Source: Bacillota bacterium (lineage in GTDB: Bacteria > Bacillota_A > Clostridia > DSM-8532). From it: DNA of 7,828 nt. Below, piece by piece: positions 6,087 through 7,828 of this stretch. How positions within the stretch are numbered: the first letter of the stretch is position 1; every line of letters starts with the position of its first letter. Both the position numbers and the translations under genes were made by a program. The notes beneath the pieces were generated by a model. It worked only from the letters and a program-made list of their open reading frames with translations, was not told where the DNA came from and made no database searches. The DNA lies in the NCBI GenBank assembly GCA_023424865.1, contig JAFADM010000290.1, positions 1 to 7,828 of the forward strand, given 5' to 3'.

Positions 6087-7646
6087 ATGGCAAGACGCTC
6101 TTTAAAATACAATGCGGCTGTACTTACGGCCACCGGGTTTGTTGTTAAGGCTATTGGCTTTGTTTACCGGATTTTTATAGCCAACAGCATCGGTTCGGAG
6201 GGCCTTGGCTTATACCAGCTGGTAACCCCCATTTATTCTCTCATCGTTCTTGTGCTCACTGCCGGGGTATCCATTGCCGTGTCCCGCTTTGTTGCTGAAG
6301 AAATCTCCAGGGGACTGGAGCGTTCAGGCATGCGTATAACCTCTGTTGCGGCAGGGCTTGTAATGGCGGTGGGAGGTATCGTATGTCTTGTTCTCCTTGT
6401 TTTTCTTGATCCTCTGGTTTTAAGCTTTACGGGAGATGCCCGAACCCGGGTGTCCCTTTTCTGGACACTGGCACTTATTCCTCCTATTGCAGCCGCGTCA
6501 GCCTATAAGGGCTATTTTTACGGGCGTCAGGAAATGTTTCCAAATGCCATAGGGCAAATTGGGGAGCAGATAATAAAGCTGGTCTTCGTGCTTCTGTTCT
6601 TTGACCGGTTTAAGGGGCAGGGCATCGAAAGCATGTGCCTTTTAGCCACCCTGGGACTTTTGGTGGGTGAGTTTGCCAATGTTCTTATTGTTTTCATTGC
6701 TTTCCGCTTTGCACGGAGAAAACGCAGCCTTAATACCAGTCTTCAGCCTGAAAGGAAACGGGTCATTGTCCGAAGGCTTTGCAAAACCGCCGTGCCCATT
6801 TCAACAAATCGCCTGATTCTCTCCAGCATCGGTACTGCTGAAAGCCTTTTAATACCCAAAAGGCTCCTTTTGTTCGGGCTTACCTTTCAGGAGAGCCTGG
6901 AGAATTTCGGAAGGCTTACAGGTATGGCCGCACCTCTGGTGTTTTTTCCTTCCATGCTGCCCATGGCTCTGGCGACGGCGCTGGTCCCGGCCATAGCAGG
7001 AGCGGTGGCTTCGGGGCGCTACGCGGTGGCTAACCGGCAAATATCCCAGTCCATTCGCCTCACTCTGGTTGTAGGCCTTATTTTCACCTCCTTTTTTGCC
7101 GTCTGCAGCCAGGAAATCAGCGAGCTGGTCTTTCCCGGCAAACAAGTAGGGCCAATTCTTCATCTTTTATCTTACACAGGGGTTTTTCTCTATCTGCAGC
7201 AAACCATGCTGGGTATTTTAAACGGCCTGGGGAAGGAATCGGCTATTCTTGTGAACACTTTGGCGGGAAGTATTCTTCGCCTTGCGCTTATTTGGTTCTT
7301 AATTCCTATAATGGGCGTAGATGCCTATATTTACGCCGTTATAGCCGGAAGTCTCATTGTGATTGTTTTAAACTTCAGACAAATCATTAAGATGACGGGC
7401 ATGTCCCTGGATGTGGGGGAATGGCTTGTAAAACCCCTGGTTGCCACACTGGCGGGGTCCGTACTGGCCCTGCTCCTTAAAAAAATACCTATGCTTGCAG
7501 GCTTTGACGGAAAATTAGGCATGCTTCTGGCGGTGGGCTTGGCTCTGGTGATTATTGTAGGGGCCTTTGCAGTGGGAGGAATCGTTAAGAAGGAGGACCT
7601 GAAGCGCTGGGCAGGAAAAAATGCCATGCTTTATGATTTCTTATGA
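6087..7646 (+). CDS. spoVB: Stage V sporulation protein B (MOP-superfamily flippase)
   Basis: This 519-residue, roughly 14-segment integral membrane protein belongs to the polysaccharide-transport/MurJ-like branch of the MOP exporter superfamily. SpoVB is needed for spore cortex peptidoglycan and probably flips lipid-linked precursors in the outer forespore membrane. Recognisable parts are the N-terminal VYRIFIANSIGSEGLGLYQL (27-44 region), AAASAYKGYFYGRQEM (135-150), ESLLIPKRL (252-260), MLPMALATALVPAIAGAV (290-307) and a short basic C-terminal tail after about residue 500. Length equals that of typical SpoVB (about 518). The ATG at 6087 follows GGAGGAAAGGAG at a spacing of about 10. It is monocistronic as far as can be seen and has a sigma-E-like promoter upstream. 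Paralogues such as YkvU or YtgP share the fold, so the exact orthology is likely but not certain. Confidence 0.85.
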   Translation: MARRSLKYNAAVLTATGFVVKAIGFVYRIFIANSIGSEGLGLYQLVTPIYSLIVLVLTAGVSIAVSRFVAEEISRGLERSGMRITSVAAGLVMAVGGIVCLVLLVFLDPLVLSFTGDARTRVSLFWTLALIPPIAAASAYKGYFYGRQEMFPNAIGQIGEQIIKLVFVLLFFDRFKGQGIESMCLLATLGLLVGEFANVLIVFIAFRFARRKRSLNTSLQPERKRVIVRRLCKTAVPISTNRLILSSIGTAESLLIPKRLLLFGLTFQESLENFGRLTGMAAPLVFFPSMLPMALATALVPAIAGAVASGRYAVANRQISQSIRLTLVVGLIFTSFFAVCSQEISELVFPGKQVGPILHLLSYTGVFLYLQQTMLGILNGLGKESAILVNTLAGSILRLALIWFLIPIMGVDAYIYAVIAGSLIVIVLNFRQIIKMTGMSLDVGEWLVKPLVATLAGSVLALLLKKIPMLAGFDGKLGMLLAVGLALVIIVGAFAVGGIVKKEDLKRWAGKNAMLYDFL

Positions 7647-7745
7647 GGCTTAAAGAATTAAAAAAATTGAAATTTTACGAAAAAGCATGAAATAGTGAGG
7701 TAGAAGGAGCTATGTTCAGTTATTCTATGAATTTCCATAAGAAAT
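7647..7745. other. Intergenic DNA after spoVB, no clear terminator
   Basis: This AT-rich stretch follows the spoVB stop. The only fold near the stop is an A/T-only AAAATT-GA-AATTTT palindrome at about 7664-7677, too weak to be a convincing intrinsic terminator. Some spoVB read-through into the CtsR-controlled promoter region is therefore possible. Confidence 0.4.
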
Positions 7746-7762
7746 GGTCAAAGAAAGTCAAA
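7746..7762 (+). promoter_or_regulatory. CtsR operator 1 (upstream of the -35)
   Basis: GGTCAAA-GAA-AGTCAAA is an exact fit to the established CtsR heptad repeat (RGTCAAA-NAN-RGTCAAA), the binding site of the repressor of clp and other class III heat-shock genes in Gram-positive bacteria. It ends 7 bases before the -35 hexamer at 7770. The identity with operator 2 extends to 20 bases (7746-7765). Confidence 0.88.
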
Positions 7763-7769
7763 ATCAAAG

Positions 7770-7798
7770 TTGATCTCATCCATGGTAAACGGTAAAAT
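7770..7798 (+). promoter_or_regulatory. Sigma-A promoter of a CtsR-regulated gene beyond the right edge
   Basis: TTGATC (7770-7775), 17 bases, then TAAAAT (7793-7798): 4/6 and 5/6 matches at optimal spacing. Predicted initiation is near 7805, between the two CtsR operators. The gene it serves lies outside the window; ctsR-mcsAB-clpC, clpB, clpP or clpE are the usual members of this regulon. Confidence 0.75.
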
Positions 7799-7808
7799 AA
7801 TCTCACAA

Positions 7809-7825
7809 GGTCAAAGAAAGTCAAA
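7809..7825 (+). promoter_or_regulatory. CtsR operator 2 (at the transcription start)
   Basis: A second exact copy, GGTCAAA-GAA-AGTCAAA, begins a few bases after the predicted start point and reaches the window edge. It is 63 bp from operator 1, close to six helical turns, so both sites would lie on the same face of the DNA with the core promoter between them. Confidence 0.88.
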
Positions 7826-7828
7826 ATC

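Noticed and set aside
7712..7795. 27-codon ORF after spoVB preceded by AAGGAG
   Set aside because: The spacing between AAGGAG and ATG is only about two bases, the frame runs straight through CtsR operator 1 and the -35, and its stop codon is part of the -10; regulatory DNA explains the sequence better.

Overview
The window looks like the chromosome of an anaerobic, motile, endospore-forming Firmicute, most likely a clostridium. Several independent signs agree: a SpoVB-type flippase, an electron-bifurcating NfnAB pair, a chemoreceptor with a sigma-D(sigma-28)-like promoter, strong AGGAGG-type ribosome sites, and two CtsR heat-shock operators. Genus and species cannot be read from the sequence.

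Layout, left to right. Bases 1-81 hold only the start of a minus-strand membrane protein that runs off the window. Next on the minus strand is a methyl-accepting chemotaxis protein (210-1859) whose probable sensor domain lies at the C-terminus, after the signalling hairpin. Upstream of it, also on the minus strand, are nfnB (2001-3407) and nfnA (3400-4251), which overlap by 8 bases and form the NADH-dependent ferredoxin:NADP+ oxidoreductase. A good sigma-A promoter at 4439-4467 gives nfnAB a leader of about 180 nt with competing GC-rich hairpins. The last minus-strand gene is an MFS transporter of the phenylpropionate-permease-like group (4532-5758). The 328-base divergent region that follows contains a candidate 32-codon ORF, a terminator-like hairpin, a perfect 14-bp tandem duplication and a sigma-E-like promoter. 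The plus-strand gene spoVB (6087-7646) comes after it. The last 180 bases form a regulatory region: a sigma-A promoter bracketed by two identical CtsR operators 63 bp apart, pointing to a Clp/heat-shock gene just beyond the right edge.

How the parts relate. NfnAB balances NADH, NADPH and reduced ferredoxin in central anaerobic metabolism. SpoVB acts in the envelope during spore cortex formation. The chemoreceptor belongs to the flagellar regulon. These are separate regulons packed together, and the most interesting material lies between genes. The nfn terminator hairpin and the chemoreceptor promoter are interleaved so that transcripts from the latter should start inside the hairpin and escape it. 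The right-edge promoter has an unusually symmetric CtsR architecture. I see no defence system, insertion sequence, CRISPR array, tRNA or rRNA.
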